The position numbers were made by a program, and so were the translations under genes. The notes below the pieces were generated by a model, which did no database searches, was not told the origin of the DNA, and saw only the letters and a program-made list of their open reading frames with translations. 64,000 nucleotides of DNA from Amyloporia xantha (taxonomy: Eukaryota; Basidiomycota; Agaricomycetes; Polyporales; Adustoporiaceae). The stretch lies in contig JAYKKR010000006.1 of NCBI GenBank assembly GCA_036971615.1, forward strand, positions 930,001 to 994,000, written 5' to 3'. Position 1 is the first letter of the stretch. Each line of letters begins with the position of its first letter. Positions 25,068 to 36,687 of this stretch are shown here, piece after piece.

Positions 25068-25943
25068 TCAGAAATGGCTCGTCGAATGCCGTCTGAGTCT
25101 TCTTGGTGGGGCATCGCGCGGCGGCACCCCCCGCGAAGGCGAGGATCCGCGCCCCGTCGGACTAATCGTGCCGAGGATGCGCCTGATCAGCGGCGTACCC
25201 TTTTTGCTCGGGCTCCGCGTACTGCTGCTGCGCGACGTCGAGCGCGAGTGCGTGTGCGAGCCGTTGGCGTGCTTACAAAGAGGCGGTCATGGTCATCAGC
25301 CGGCGTACCCGTCAGCGTGGCAGCGTGGGCGACGGAGAAAGGGACTCACGATGACTTCGACTTGGCCGCGGTGCGGAGGGACGACTACGTACGTTTCTCC
25401 AGGACGGGGTGGGGGGAGGACGATCTCTTTACGCACGGGATCGTACTGGTAGGAGCGGTATACTGCTTTGTGCCCTGGTGGTGCGGAAGGGAGAGGGGGG
25501 ACGTAGGCTGGATGGCGGGCTGTGAGCTGTGATGGGGCAGGGCCCGGGTGAAACGTATGTTGGGTCGGGAGTGTGTGTGAGCGGGACGGAGCGGGACGGG
25601 GGCGTTCGGGGGCGGCACCCATCTGATTTCGAGCATGGTTTGACGGCGGCATGGGTGGTGGTGGGGGCGACGTATGTGAACGCCGGCTGGACGACTTCAG
25701 CGGTGAGCTGCGGGGCGGCGAGCGGGATTCGGGGATGCGCAGGGGGTAAAGCTGCGGCTTTGGCTGAGCATAGACAGGCTGGGAACGTACAGGGCGCACG
25801 TCCGACGGGGCATTGCTCGGCGGGACGAAAGGATTAGAGTACTGCGGCATACGGTATGCCTGGTCGTTCACCCAGTTGGAGACCCGGGCCCGAGTCGCGA
25901 GGTATTTCTCGTAAGCTTCGGGGGAGTAGTCGTACTCGGTCAT
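25068..25943 (-). CDS. Proline/serine-rich unknown protein
   Basis: Two exons (25350-25943 and 25068-25271) join in phase 0 across a 78-nt intron to give 265 residues. It starts MTEYDYSPEAYEKYLATRAR, a short conserved-looking folded segment ending near residue 35. A long Pro/Ser-rich region follows (PPPPPMPPSNHAR, repeated PP). A segment with YQYDPVRKEIVLPPPRPGE comes next, and the end is basic and Ser-rich (STSRSSSTRSPSKKG). No membrane segment is seen. Basidiomycetes carry many such disordered proteins, and this one may be a linker or regulator. The GC-rich antisense ORFs over it are shadows. A TATA box sits upstream of the chosen ATG. Confidence 0.72.
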
Positions 25944-25990
25944 GTTCGCGGTGAAGGTGTAGGAAGTGGGAGCCTGCTTGAATGAACAAT

Positions 25991-25998
25991 GTTTATAT
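25991..25998 (-). promoter_or_regulatory. TATA box for the proline-rich gene
   Basis: Read on the minus strand this is TATATAAA, 48 bases upstream of the ATG at 25943. It supports that start over an upstream in-frame extension of the long open frame. Confidence 0.5.
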
Positions 25999-28218
25999 AG
26001 TGTGTGCACAGTCAGACACAGGAGACAATAGGACAAAGCGGTGCTGCTCAGATAGCGACTTTTGCTGGACCCTAGGAGATTGACATAAGCGCAGGGTTGG
26101 CGAAGGTTGGGGTATATGTACCAGCGCCGCTTCCCGCGTTCAACCCAGGGAATGTGGGGGAGATGGCATATGACGGACTGCCTCGAGGTGTCCGTCCAGC
26201 TCAAGCACTGCTCTATTCTACCAACATTGCCTAAACAGGCATGCCCCCACGATCTAGCACGTGGCGCACGGAAGCAATTCCTCTCCCGTCCCATCTGCTC
26301 TGGCACTGCTTGCTTACTAGCCATCTACTCGTCTTCTTCATATCTCTCTGTTGGCTCGGAATGCCGATGCAAGCTCACCTTCGCTTCAATTCGTACTGCT
26401 GGCGCCCCGATGTTTCATGCTTCAGCTGTCCCGCTGTGGACTTCTTGCGCGCGTCGCTCGAGCAAGGAATAGAAACGCACTCAATGCCTGGATCCTCCTT
26501 CGCTCCTCAACTCCTCCAGTCCTCATAGAAGTCATCTGTGGGGGCTCTCCTTCCCAGGCTCCCTCTAGGCTTCTTGTCTCACTGCCTCGGCTCGTTCAAT
26601 GCATCCCGTTTTCTATTTTGGCACCCGCCTGGCACGGTCCCGGTCATTTGATATGCAAGCAGGCGCCAACCAGTCCCACGGAACGTTTCGCGCCCTCTCA
26701 TGTCGCTGCGTGGGTCGATTGTCTTCTGATACTTGCAACGGCTGGGCCAGTGGTGGGAGAAAGTGGTACGCCCCTCTGCCCATAGCTCGGTTCGAACCTT
26801 CGCCAGCTGACGGCATCGTGGGGCAGCGTTAAGGGAAACACCTACATGATTATGACCAGTCGGCCGATGCCACGATGGTCCTGGCGCCTTCCCGGGGTCA
26901 CAAGGTTCGCGATGTCGGATGGCGCGCTCCATGTTGCTCACAGCCCCGTTGCCAGAAGTCATGACGTCCAAGGTAATTCGTTTGAATTGTCGTTCGTGCT
27001 GCTGCGTGTATGGGGCGTTGCAGTCGGACGTACGTCCTTGACGTTCCTATCGGCGTGCCTGCAGCGCTCTAAGCCCGCATGGTGGCCCTGCTGATGAACT
27101 GCAGTATAGACCACACGAGATGGTCAGCCATTGGCATCTATGATAATATCATCATATCTGCCGCCAAGGAGGAAGAAGCATCTTTGGCGGCTACCATGCA
27201 TCAACAAGTTTTGAACGCGATTCAGTGCATGGCCATGCCAGAGCAATACATAAGATCAGGTACTCTTGTTCTGGGTCTCAATGAATCAGGTTTCATGCCT
27301 AGATACGGACGTTCACACACCGTAAGCAATTCAAATCCGTCCGGTTCAGGACGGATCCAGTTTCTATGAGTGCCTTCGCGGCACGTCCAGATCTCCGTTG
27401 GAATAGACAACGTTCCGCATGATCGATATCGTGTACATAGATCATGTTGGAAGCGTAGAAACAGACGCACGTCAAGGAGATAGATGCCTCGGAATCTCTT
27501 TCACCATTAGAGTTGACCACAACTTCAGCCGAGCAAGTCCCACCGCCGTAACAAATAGACCACGCTTAGTCTGCTATACATTCCGTTTCGCCGCGGCGGA
27601 CATCTCATCGGCCAAGGGGGCCGCAGCCAAGGGATCGCGAGCGTAATAGAGAACAAGGCTAAGGGGAACATGAAGACGGCTGGTGGTCGAGATGAAAAGT
27701 GCGAGGCCGCGAAGCTTCCCACTGACCATGAACGTGAGTGCGCGCACTGCGGACGAGATCAGAGCGCCACCACACGCACCTCCTTCATCTCAAAATGTTC
27801 GAACGCTGTGTCTATTTCATGCTTCTGGTCAACAAGATCCGACTGGGACTTTCATGAAGCAGACTCTGTTACAAGAGGCTGTGGGATAAGGCTACATTTG
27901 GCGAGAGTACAGAGCCCTAGACAAGACTGCAGCGATGGCTGCTGGGATCTGCTGGCCTTAGGGCAGGATGGACCGGCGTTTGGGCCCGCTTTTACTCGGC
28001 GGGCGACCGCAGGTACCCTCTTCCGCTTTCAGATTGTAAGCACAAAGCTGCTGTGCGGCAGTACGACCATTCCGGAGATTGGAACAGCGAGACTGCGTGA
28101 CGCGATCGACGGTCGCCAGCTACGTTGGGCCCCTTGGGACGTCTGACAGGGAACCAGAACATGTCAGTGAAGGGGGCATAATTAAGGCTCTTGATCATGC
28201 ACGCTTACCTGGAATGAC
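25999..28218. other. Long gene-poor stretch with frame fragments
   Basis: Several overlapping frames of 80-158 codons occur on both strands. One at 27670-28146 has a Cys/His pattern loosely like a MYND zinc finger (CAHC, then SDWDFH), but spacing and several ligands are wrong, so at most it is a decayed copy. No gene model could be built. Confidence 0.35.
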
Positions 28219-29169
28219 CTAAATCTCCATTTTCTCGTCGTCCACATCGCTCTCGCTCTCACTGTGCGCAGCTTTTGGCGGCTGTTCCTGCAGACTCTTC
28301 GCGCCGCCCATCCTCCGCTCTGGGACGTCCTTTGGTGACGCTTCGATCCAGCCGACGCTGGCCTTCAAGGTCCTCCACACTTCTCGCGCTCCTTTCTCAG
28401 CGAGCTCTCGAGCCCGTGCCAGTTCGGACTCATCAAAAGGCGTGGTGGTTGTATAATTTGTCCACAAGAGCGAACACGGGGGCACGTCCGCTTCGCTCCG
28501 GGATGCAGAAGCCAAGACAGACGAGAACAGGAACGCGAAGCAGCCGCCTCCAGAAAGGCGCGGAAGCTCTGACTCCGACGGGTCGATGATCAGAACGGGC
28601 CCCGACTGAGAGGGCATGCGCCCGACGGAGACAGCACAGACGACACCGCGCATGGGCACCGAGCCAGCGTTGATCAGCGCGGCGCTGCTCGCGTTCACCA
28701 GGCTCGCGACGAGGCTCGCATTCCAGCCCTTCCCGATGCTGCCGGTGCCCCCACCGCTGTCGCTTCCGCACAGCGCTTGGCCGACCATCTGCACGAGGGT
28801 GCGAGGGTGGTGCGAGAGCAGGAGAGCTGGGGTTAGGATCGCCTTGAGGGTGGCTGCGAGCGCCTTGGAATCCGTGCCGGATATGGCGGCGAGCGGGCGG
28901 ATGTGGATGTCGAGGGTGGCTTGCGAGGGAAGTTCGAGGTTGGGCCGGACTTCGATGGGGCCGGAGACGGATGTCAGCGCTTTGGTTTCCCCTGGAGACG
29001 ATGAGCCTTCTTTGCAGCTGGATGGTATGGGAAGCTAAGAAGTTGACGCACCGAAGCTGAATTTGGCGGAACCGTCCACTCTATCTAGTCCTTCATAGAC
29101 GATCGTGAGCTCCCTCAGTTCGTCTTCCTTTCTCCCGTTTGAGCGGATTGGGGACAAGCTCGTGGACAT
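28219..29169 (-). CDS. RRP46: Exosome complex subunit Rrp46 (RNase PH-like)
   Basis: Two exons (29052-29169, 28219-28979) join in phase 1 over a 72-nt intron to give 292 residues. The first exon ends in LDRVDGSAKFSFG, the usual RNase PH entry (R-x-DGSA). The second continues ALTSVSGPIEVRP, LSHHPRTLVQMVGQAL, NASSAALINAGSVPMRG and FLFSS, all standard Rrp46 landmarks. Rrp46 is one of six ring subunits of the RNA exosome, catalytically inactive in yeast, active in 3'-5' RNA processing as part of the complex in nucleus and cytoplasm. The protein is longer than yeast Rrp46 (about 220) because of a C-terminal acidic tail (SESESDVDDEKMEI). Confidence 0.9.
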
Positions 29170-32100
29170 CGGGTGAACACTAGCAGGTGAAATTTTGTCC
29201 GTCGATACAAAAGAGCTGGGCGCACGAAAATCCGTCTTAGGGCCGGGAAGCTTAGAGAGTAACTCGTGGGGCTTTCGTCAGAGATAGCTTTGTGGTATTT
29301 GGATGAGCATTTGCAAGGTCAAAAAGCAACAGAATCTCAGATGGCCCTGCCCTGTGCAAGGTCTTGCACCGCGGGCACGTGATCCGTGCCACTCACAGCG
29401 CTTGTCGGTCCGCTGTGCTTCGACCTCACCGTCGTCGTGCTCTAGCTAGTGTTTGGGCCTAGCGTGCTCTGTTCTCTCGGTACTCTCGCTGTACCTTATA
29501 CGCGCACTGTGTGGCACTCTTGGTGGACATAGCACGCATGTATCCATCGTGCGCCTTCACATGGATGCCCGCTAGTTGTGCTTGCATTGTCGAGCCATCG
29601 GCATTAACTTGAACGCCTATATTCCCTCGCATGGTCCTAACTGTATGATTGAAGCTCCGTGTCAGCCGCATTACTATCAGTATATAAAACGGCTTGCGCA
29701 TCACGATGCGGTCTCTATAACTTTTATAGTTCATCCAGGCAGTATCGTCACTAGTGCAGATTTTCCTCTGGATGATGTCTAGCGCGCCATTTCAAACCAC
29801 TCACCGACACCTGATGGTTCCCTCAGCTTCCTCCATTTTCGGAAGAACTAAAGGCCAGATATCAAGCTCTTTATAAAAAGACCAGACCAGACAACTTGGA
29901 TATGTGTTTCTCTTCAACCGCCACGTCGTGCACTGCTTGAAACGATGTCCTCTATCTCGTAAAGTGCTGTCGGTGCGACTATATTTTAGGGGAACTTGGC
30001 GTCTGTTTCATCTTCTCCCTGAAATCAAGGCATGTCCACCTATCATCGATCTCCAACATCATCACACCCGCCTTGAATCAGGAGGTTTTGTCTTACCATC
30101 CTCTCGTCTACTCCGTCCAAATAACGTTTATAGGATCTTAAGCCATCAGGACTTTATTGTGCTGAACGTCGCCTTATTCTCAGCAACGGCGCAGCAATTA
30201 AGGGCCAATTTCACCTTCTAGAAAATGCGTGCTTTAAAATATACCTATCAGGTGCATTTAGTGGGGTCTCTGCTTTTACGTCGTTCAATCTCACTTCTTC
30301 CCAGATGTGGACCCGCTTACTATGCTTTCCTTCGTAGTAACGCTGTAATACTATTCCAGGTTCGGTATCGACGATGGTCCTACGCTTTACCGCCGCATCT
30401 TCCAGGCTTGCACCAAAACAAGAACAGCGGCCTCTATAACAGCTACACGTGAGTTCAAAGTGGCTGTGCGTGTATCACATATCTACATCTGTCGCTCGAA
30501 CGTACGATGATATATTTTAAACAAGGTGTGTACCGTCACACAGGCTGTGAGCATGTATAAATTATGATTCTGACGAAAGTCTCCTCTACTTCCAGCGGCC
30601 GACCAGGAGTAACACTACCTGGGCTGCTACCGTCGGACTGGTCCATCACATTGATCGTAGGCTCGCTCTGCTTGTGCGCAAGGCTCGACAAATACTAATT
30701 GATCTTCGACCAGTCGCATGGTTATCCTTCTTGATATTGTGTCGAGATACAATCGTTGATAATGGAAGGCCGCGCGTGGTCGGACTTGATCCCAAGTCAT
30801 ATATTCCTGATCTCGTTGGCAAAGCTCAAGTTGTCTCGGTAGGTCGTGCATATTTTGGAACGAAAGAGGTACTCAGACAATTTTCAACCCTATTTGACCT
30901 AGGCGTTGAACCGTTGGTCTCCCAGCAGTAATATTGTAGGGATGTCTATCCTATCATCCAGTCAGCCTACTTGAACCGTAACTGACAGTTCGGTAGCTAT
31001 TGGAGCAGCTGTTTGTTCCGCGGCAAACTTGTATACGACTTGAAAGTGATTTCTGCCCTCTAATGGGAATGAGTTCCCAAGAGCAGGGGTGGCTGTATCG
31101 CCTCAGTGGTCGTACCGTGGTCGTATTACTCCTTGTGTGCGATCTAGTATATGTCACGTTGCTGCGCGGCCGCCTCGTTCTCTGCCTCGTTGAAGATGGG
31201 CCGTTCGAAGCGCTCCACTTGACGCCTGCTATTCCTATTACTCCTTACTGAAGGCACTCCTATCCTGCGACCACTCTTCGTCCCTAACTAGACGGCCGCA
31301 CAGGGACAAGACACCCTGTGTTGCTGAGTGAGTCTGTCCGGTTTGTATTCATCCAGGCTCGTCTGAAAACTTGTTAATCAAGCGACATCGGTATAGATAA
31401 ATAGGAAGTTCAGTATTTGCGTGCTGAGGTACGCTTCGCTTAAACCTTGCAGCTGTATGTGTTGCTAACAACGGCGTAATCTTTTACTGCAAGTTGGTGT
31501 CAAATCTCATCACCACTCGTATGTTCGCGATACCTCGTGTATCAGCGTGCGCCCACAATCCGCCTCGTTTTCAAGCTTGTGCGCTCCAAATCCAGTATAT
31601 ATTGTGCGCCCGTCATGGGTTTAGTGATTCTTGCACATCTTGTCTCTGTGTTGTATTAAAAAGCATATCACTCGACACACGCAGAGGTGTTCCTGCCCCT
31701 CTCTAGTCTTCCTCTGTGTTTGTCTTCAACATCTAACATCGGTGTCGATCTGACATTTTTGACCTACGTGAGTGTTTGCTCCAGTATTAGTGCGTTACAT
31801 TTCGATTCAACATTTGCTCAAGCCGTTCTTCGACCCAGCTTTTTCACTGCCGATGACTTATAGTGGAAACGCCAGTCAGTGGTACATTTTATGGTATGCG
31901 CGTCTACGCCTGCTATGTTCTTGCGACCTATCCCGACTTCCGTTCATGTGATGGAGTTGAGTTGAAAGGCATCGTTCACTTGGGTTACTACACAGTGCAC
32001 CCAATCTGGTACGTGATTACTTATCTCTTTGCCATCAACTTTACCTTTTTCCACGACGTATCTTATGGCATGCCATATTACTACAACCAACAAACCTTCT

Positions 32101-33235
32101 GTCCCATTCTTAACTTTCAGTCAAACTCGTCCTCGCCATGATTGAACATATTGCGAGCCATATCACTTCCTTAAGTTCATGTGCCACCCTTCTCGGTGAG
32201 TCACACGCGGTCCACTACCGCTCTTGTTCTACGTCCGGAGGCGGCTATGGTCCTGGTGCGTTTAGCGAAACGATGCTCCACTCAGAAGATCCAGCGCCAT
32301 TATAGTCTGATGACCCCTGCTACTTGTTCTCCGCCGGTGAACTCTTCTCTTCCATCTGGCACTCTGGCTGCCGAAGACAGTTATGACGGGCTCGGCTACT
32401 CTGCTTGCTATTGGATGTCTGGATATACCTGATCAATCTTGTTAAGTATCTATGCAAAGTATTTCGCGTCTTATCCTGGACCTAGGCAGCACATCGTTCG
32501 TCCAGAAACTGTTCGGGTCCCGATTGTGCAACTTCGATATCGTCGAGTCGTCGCTCCACAATGATTCTCTACCACGATGCTATTCGTCCGTCAGAGTGCG
32601 AATTGACAACGCGAAGCGGCCGTTCGCTTCAGGGATTATTACGACAATGACGCCGAGAAAATTTCTGTCGAGATGTCGCCATCGAGACGTTATGTTCCAT
32701 GAGACAAGGATCATGGGTACGTCTTGCGTGAACTCTCCTAGACCATTGCACACGTAATTTTCAACCTTGTATTGGCAGCCCGCGGCAATGACCATTCTCG
32801 GCTATTCCGTCTACATGGGCGGCGTTCAATTGAATTCTCAAGCAGGTGATACGATGTCGACCATGCGGCCGCACGGCCGTAGTATAGATGTTCCCAAGCC
32901 GAAGGCGCTCACGTTGGGAATTATCGGAACGACTAGGGATGCAATCAATTCGGACCCTTGTCTATCTACAAAATAACATCCGGAGCACGTAAATAACCTC
33001 GAGGTGAGCGTTCAAGCCTAATGTGAGAAACCTGACATGATGATCCCTAACGCCGCACAGGACGTCTCGCACTATTGATACAGTAGGGTACTTCCACCCG
33101 GGATATGATACAGTAATTGGCCAAGAGTTTCCGCCTGGCGTGAACTCGGCGGCAGCGGAAAAGATGATGAAAGTTCAATGAGAGAGGGGAGTGAGAGAAG
33201 GGAGTGAGTAAATGGAAGACAGCCGTCTGGTGCTC
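29170..33235. other. 4-kb region with no convincing gene
   Basis: No known domain, RNA gene or terminal repeat was found. Plus-strand fragments such as 30361-30450 (DDGPTLYRRIFQ), 30600-30930 (a 100-codon frame with hydrophobic and charged stretches) and 31000-31250 (one hydrophobic helix) hint at a spliced or decayed gene. They do not join into a model. Given its size next to dense flanks, it may hold relics of mobile DNA or fast-evolving genes. Confidence 0.4.
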
Positions 33236-34793
33236 TTACATCGCGAACGTCGAGATAGACGCCATAAAGGAGGGTGAGAAATCATTATCCAAGGAGTTCA
33301 ACGCTGACCTGTCATATAGCGCGAAATCATGCTTGGAAGAATTGCCGATAGGCGGAGCGCCGAAGGGCATATCGGAGCAAGGCAACGCGTACTCCGCTTG
33401 GCCGCCACTGTGGAAAAATTCGAACTGTGAGGCGAAAGGGTCCACGAGGGGCGCCATGTCGCGCTGGTCGACGGTGAGTGCGTTGTGATAGTGGCCGGAT
33501 GCACTCGAGAAAGATTCAGGCGTGCTGGGCATGCTGGATAATGGTGAGGATCCAGAAGTCCAGTTGTCCATGAAGCTTGTGTCAACACTGAGGGACGTGT
33601 CGAACGACGCATTCGGCTGCGAGTAATGGACTGGCGCCGGGGAGAAGATGTCAAGAGTATTCTGGTGGTAACTAGTGGAGAGGGGGTCGCATGCATCAAG
33701 CTGCGATGCTGCACAGGAATTGAAAGAGAATGTGTTGAAATTCTGCGGGATTCTGTCAGTTACTGCAGTCAGGACACCAGACAGGAACTCACAAAGGAAG
33801 GGTTGATTGCGGGTATGTCGAAGGTGTCCGGGAGGACGAAAGGAGAGGGTGGAGAGCTGTAGAACTCGCTCTTTGAGTCGGAGTCGCATCCGAACATCGA
33901 CGGGGTGTAAGAGCCCGAGAAGGTAGGGGAAGAAGGGGTCTCTGGCTGCGAGCTCGACGCGCGGATCTTCCCCGATGTGTTGGGAGGCGTCGTGATAAGG
34001 AAGGTAGGCTTCGTGTGCTCCGTTTCGGGAGCGGGCGCGGACGACGATCGGCGGTAAGTGCGCGCTGTGATCGGCGTCTCGAAACGAGTCACCACTTCAG
34101 GGACGTGGTGGCGGTCGAATTCCTGTATCGCAGCATCAAGCTCGGGTCCCTTTTTGCCCTCGACGAGAAGCTCGGCGATCTTAGCACACCGCTTCAAGTC
34201 TTTCGGGCCTACCTCTCTGACCTTGCGCTTCTCGGCGGCACCCTTACCCTTCGTGTGCAAAGGCCGGAACGCGTATTCTGGCCATTTCCGCTTGTGCTCG
34301 TCGAGCGCGGTCTTGGCTTTCGCGTGCCAGATTTGCCTCTCCTCGTGGGGAAGACTCTGCCAGGTGAGTCCGATGATCTTCGACAGCGTGCTGTGGTTGG
34401 TCTCCACCTCTGAAGAGACGTGCTGGTTCTTGATGAAGGATGATCGAAAGAGGATGAACGCGTTCGGGGGGCGCGGGATATGATTGTCTGGCTTCTTCTT
34501 TGAATGTGCAAGCCGCCGATTGCTCAATGGAGAATCTGCGGTAGAAGGGAAGAGCGCCGATTCCGTCGCGCTTTCCACCGGCGACGGAGGATCATTGAAC
34601 GTCCCAGGAGTCACGTTGGGGGCGAACGCGATACTCGATAGAGTCGACGCATCTACAGGTGTGGTCCAAGTGAGCTGAACACCTGTAACGATTAATGTTG
34701 TGGTCAATCGCACTGCGCGATGTGGTTGGAAAGCGGGCTTATCGTACCCGCTGTGGCGCGCTTGGAAGCCCGGGTGGTGCGTTCTGCGGGCAT
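33236..34793 (-). CDS. HMG-box transcription factor
   Basis: Three exons (34748-34793, 33793-34682, 33236-33742) give 480 residues. After a short basic start (MPAERTTRASKRATAG) and a Pro/Ser region, an HMG box spans about residues 83-156. It begins HIPRPPNAFILFRSSFI and includes SKIIGLTWQSLPHEERQIWH and KWPEYAFRP, the fungal mating-type/SOX-like subclass. A basic segment KGAAEKRKVREVGPKDLKRC follows. The remainder is Ser/Pro-rich, ending in an Asn/Ser-rich acidic activation-like tail. Such factors bind bent minor-groove sites and often control mating or sexual development. Which regulator this is cannot be told from sequence alone. No pheromone, receptor or homeodomain gene is nearby, so it is not evidence of a mating-type locus. 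Confidence 0.88.
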
Positions 34794-35575
34794 CTTGTGA
34801 AGAATAGATTGTGATTTACACCGATGCACTGCGGACGCAGAAGGGAGTGACTCGACGAGCACGGATTTGACAGGAGGGGTGGCAGGAAGGTATCGCAAAT
34901 GGAACCAGTGGGAGATTACATACGTCTTATACGACAGCAGTCACTGGCGAGGGTGTGAACTCTGCAAACTCCGATATTCTAGAGTTTAAACCCATGCTGG
35001 ACGCCGGAATCGGTCCCTTCCTAATGATCTCGCTTACGCGAAGGGCCGTTCGGCTGATAAGAACCTTTTGAGTAGGTAGAGCCCAGAGAAGGGGATGCAC
35101 CCTCTTTCGGTCAGGATTTATTTTTCTCATCAGGCGCAATTCGATGCCTGATTTCGCTATTACGTCCAATCTGCTCAGCAGACCGCTGGAAAGCGAGCAA
35201 TGTGGTGACGAATGTTCACGGAATATACTGCGTCGACATTTACTGCAGCATTGAGTCTATCATGAGAGCGCTGGGCGAGTGAGCTGGCCATAGACGCGGG
35301 GCTTGGTGCTAGAATCTGATTTGGCTCCGTTGGATCCCGTGCCCGATAGAGTTCAATGCCAGATATAGAACTCATTGTCCTGCACGGAAGCAATTCCCCA
35401 CTCTCTCTCGCTAAAGCGGCCAGTCTGGAGGATCTCTTCAGCGTCCTCTACAGGTTGTGCTGCTAGCAGCCACAGGATCTGAGTGGCGCAGGGCTCTCCG
35501 CTAGAGAACATTGCTAGACGAGGGACGGAAGCAAATATTGAATGTGGATATTGATCGAATCTCTACCAAGTGTGG
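34794..35575. other. HMG-gene upstream region
   Basis: No ORF beyond 80 codons and no recognisable element. It likely holds the promoter of the divergent HMG-box gene and ends at the target duplication of the MITE. Confidence 0.5.
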
Positions 35576-35583
35576 TCGACTCC

Positions 35584-36276
35584 TGGTCTCGTACCCAGAC
35601 CTGTAATGTCGCACCCCACCACCGCAAATAACAGGTCTGGGGCAGCCTGATAGGGCACCCACCCCTTCCACTTAGCGCCCAATTGGCGCCCTAATGTAAC
35701 GGTCACACCGATCCCTTTCGACCGAGCGTATCCTTTTTGGGAATGCACACCGACTGTAGAGCTATCCTGCTTGATGACATTTAGACAACCAAAAGTCTAC
35801 TACTGCAGACAATAAGAGGGTTTATTCACTTGTGCAACTCTATTTATAATTCCCATGAACATATGTCATTCACATAAACATAATTTACTCTTCCCTGGTG
35901 CTGAAAATATTTTCTGAATCATAGTTCAATCATATGAGAATTTTTTTGCAGCAGTAGCTCGAGCACTCTCTAGTTTCTTGTATGCTATGTCATCATCTTT
36001 CCTATGAGCCACCAAACGAGACTGAGATGGTGGAATAACGGAGTGAAAGACGGCCACGAATTCAGAAGACACTCCGTCCGTGTAGGACTGACGAAAGTGT
36101 GCTCGGTCGGCGCGCGTTCCCAAAAAGGATACGCTCGGTCGAAAGGGATCGGTGTGACCGTTACATTAGGGCGCCAATTGGGCGCTAAGTGGAAGGGGTG
36201 GGTGCCCTATCAGGCTGCCCCAGACCTGTTATTTGCGGTGGTGGGGTGCGACATTACAGGTCTGGGTACGAGACCA
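35584..36276. mobile_element. Long-TIR MITE with 8-bp target duplication
   Basis: The outer 160 bases at each end (35584-35743 and 36117-36276) are perfect inverse copies starting TGGTCTCGTACCCAGACC. Both sides carry the direct repeat TCGACTCC (35576-35583, 36277-36284). The 693-bp element has no transposase frame; the two similar ORFs inside are just the repeat read from either end. The 8-bp duplication again suggests a hAT-like mobiliser. Each repeat end is itself a small palindrome (GGTCT...AGACC). Perfect identity of 160 bp implies a young insertion. The sequence is unrelated to the element at 1.2-2.2 kb. Confidence 0.9.
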
Positions 36277-36621
36277 TCGACTCCGAATACCAGAGATCAC
36301 ACTTGCATATTTCCGGACAACAACTTCTGTTCTGGGAGTGAACTGAAAACCTAGTCTCAAAAGGTTGTCATGACTATATACTGCGAGCCACTCGAAGGGT
36401 TTGAAAGGTGGTATTCTGGATTCGTGGATCTACTGAAGATCTGCTTCCGTTCTCATGCGGTTTGACGCGATGTGCAGAAAATGGCACGTCTCTTCAAAAT
36501 GCTTCACGGTGTAAGGAATGGGTACGCGCTACCCTATGAACGGACGGTAGGGCAGGACGAGACAGCGGAACAAAGGAGAGGTGATCACGCGGGACAAGGG
36601 AGCTTGGCGGAAGCAAGCATC

Positions 36622-36687
36622 GCATTCGAACGGAACGGCTACAAGACGGAGCATGGCATTCGAATGGAACGACTACAGGACTGAACG
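36622..36687. repeat. Imperfect 34-bp tandem repeat, two copies
   Basis: GCATTCGAACGGAACGGCTA and GCATTCGAATGGAACGACTA start the two copies at 36622 and 36656. They directly abut the stop codon of the orphan gene to the right. A purine-rich stretch lies just to the left. Confidence 0.55.

Noticed and set aside
25074..25840. Plus-strand ORFs of 100-180 codons opposite the proline-rich gene
   Set aside because: GC-rich antisense shadows; the minus-strand model has a TATA box, phased splice and sensible composition.
26750..26810. tRNA-like B box GGTTCGAACC with a possible A box upstream
   Set aside because: The flanking bases cannot form T-arm or acceptor stems, so no tRNA gene is called.
27670..28146. 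MYND zinc-finger-like Cys/His pattern
   Set aside because: Ligand spacing is wrong and key Cys residues are missing; at most a decayed relic.
34015..34483. Plus-strand ORFs of 132-141 codons over the HMG gene
   Set aside because: Antisense shadows of the conserved HMG-box exon.
33236..34793. Mating-type locus reading of the HMG-box gene
   Set aside because: No homeodomain, pheromone or receptor gene is in the window, and HMG-box factors are numerous in basidiomycetes.
36004..36354. 116-codon ORF similar to a frame on the other strand at 35.56-35.75 kb
   Set aside because: Both are the MITE terminal repeat read from each end, not a protein family.
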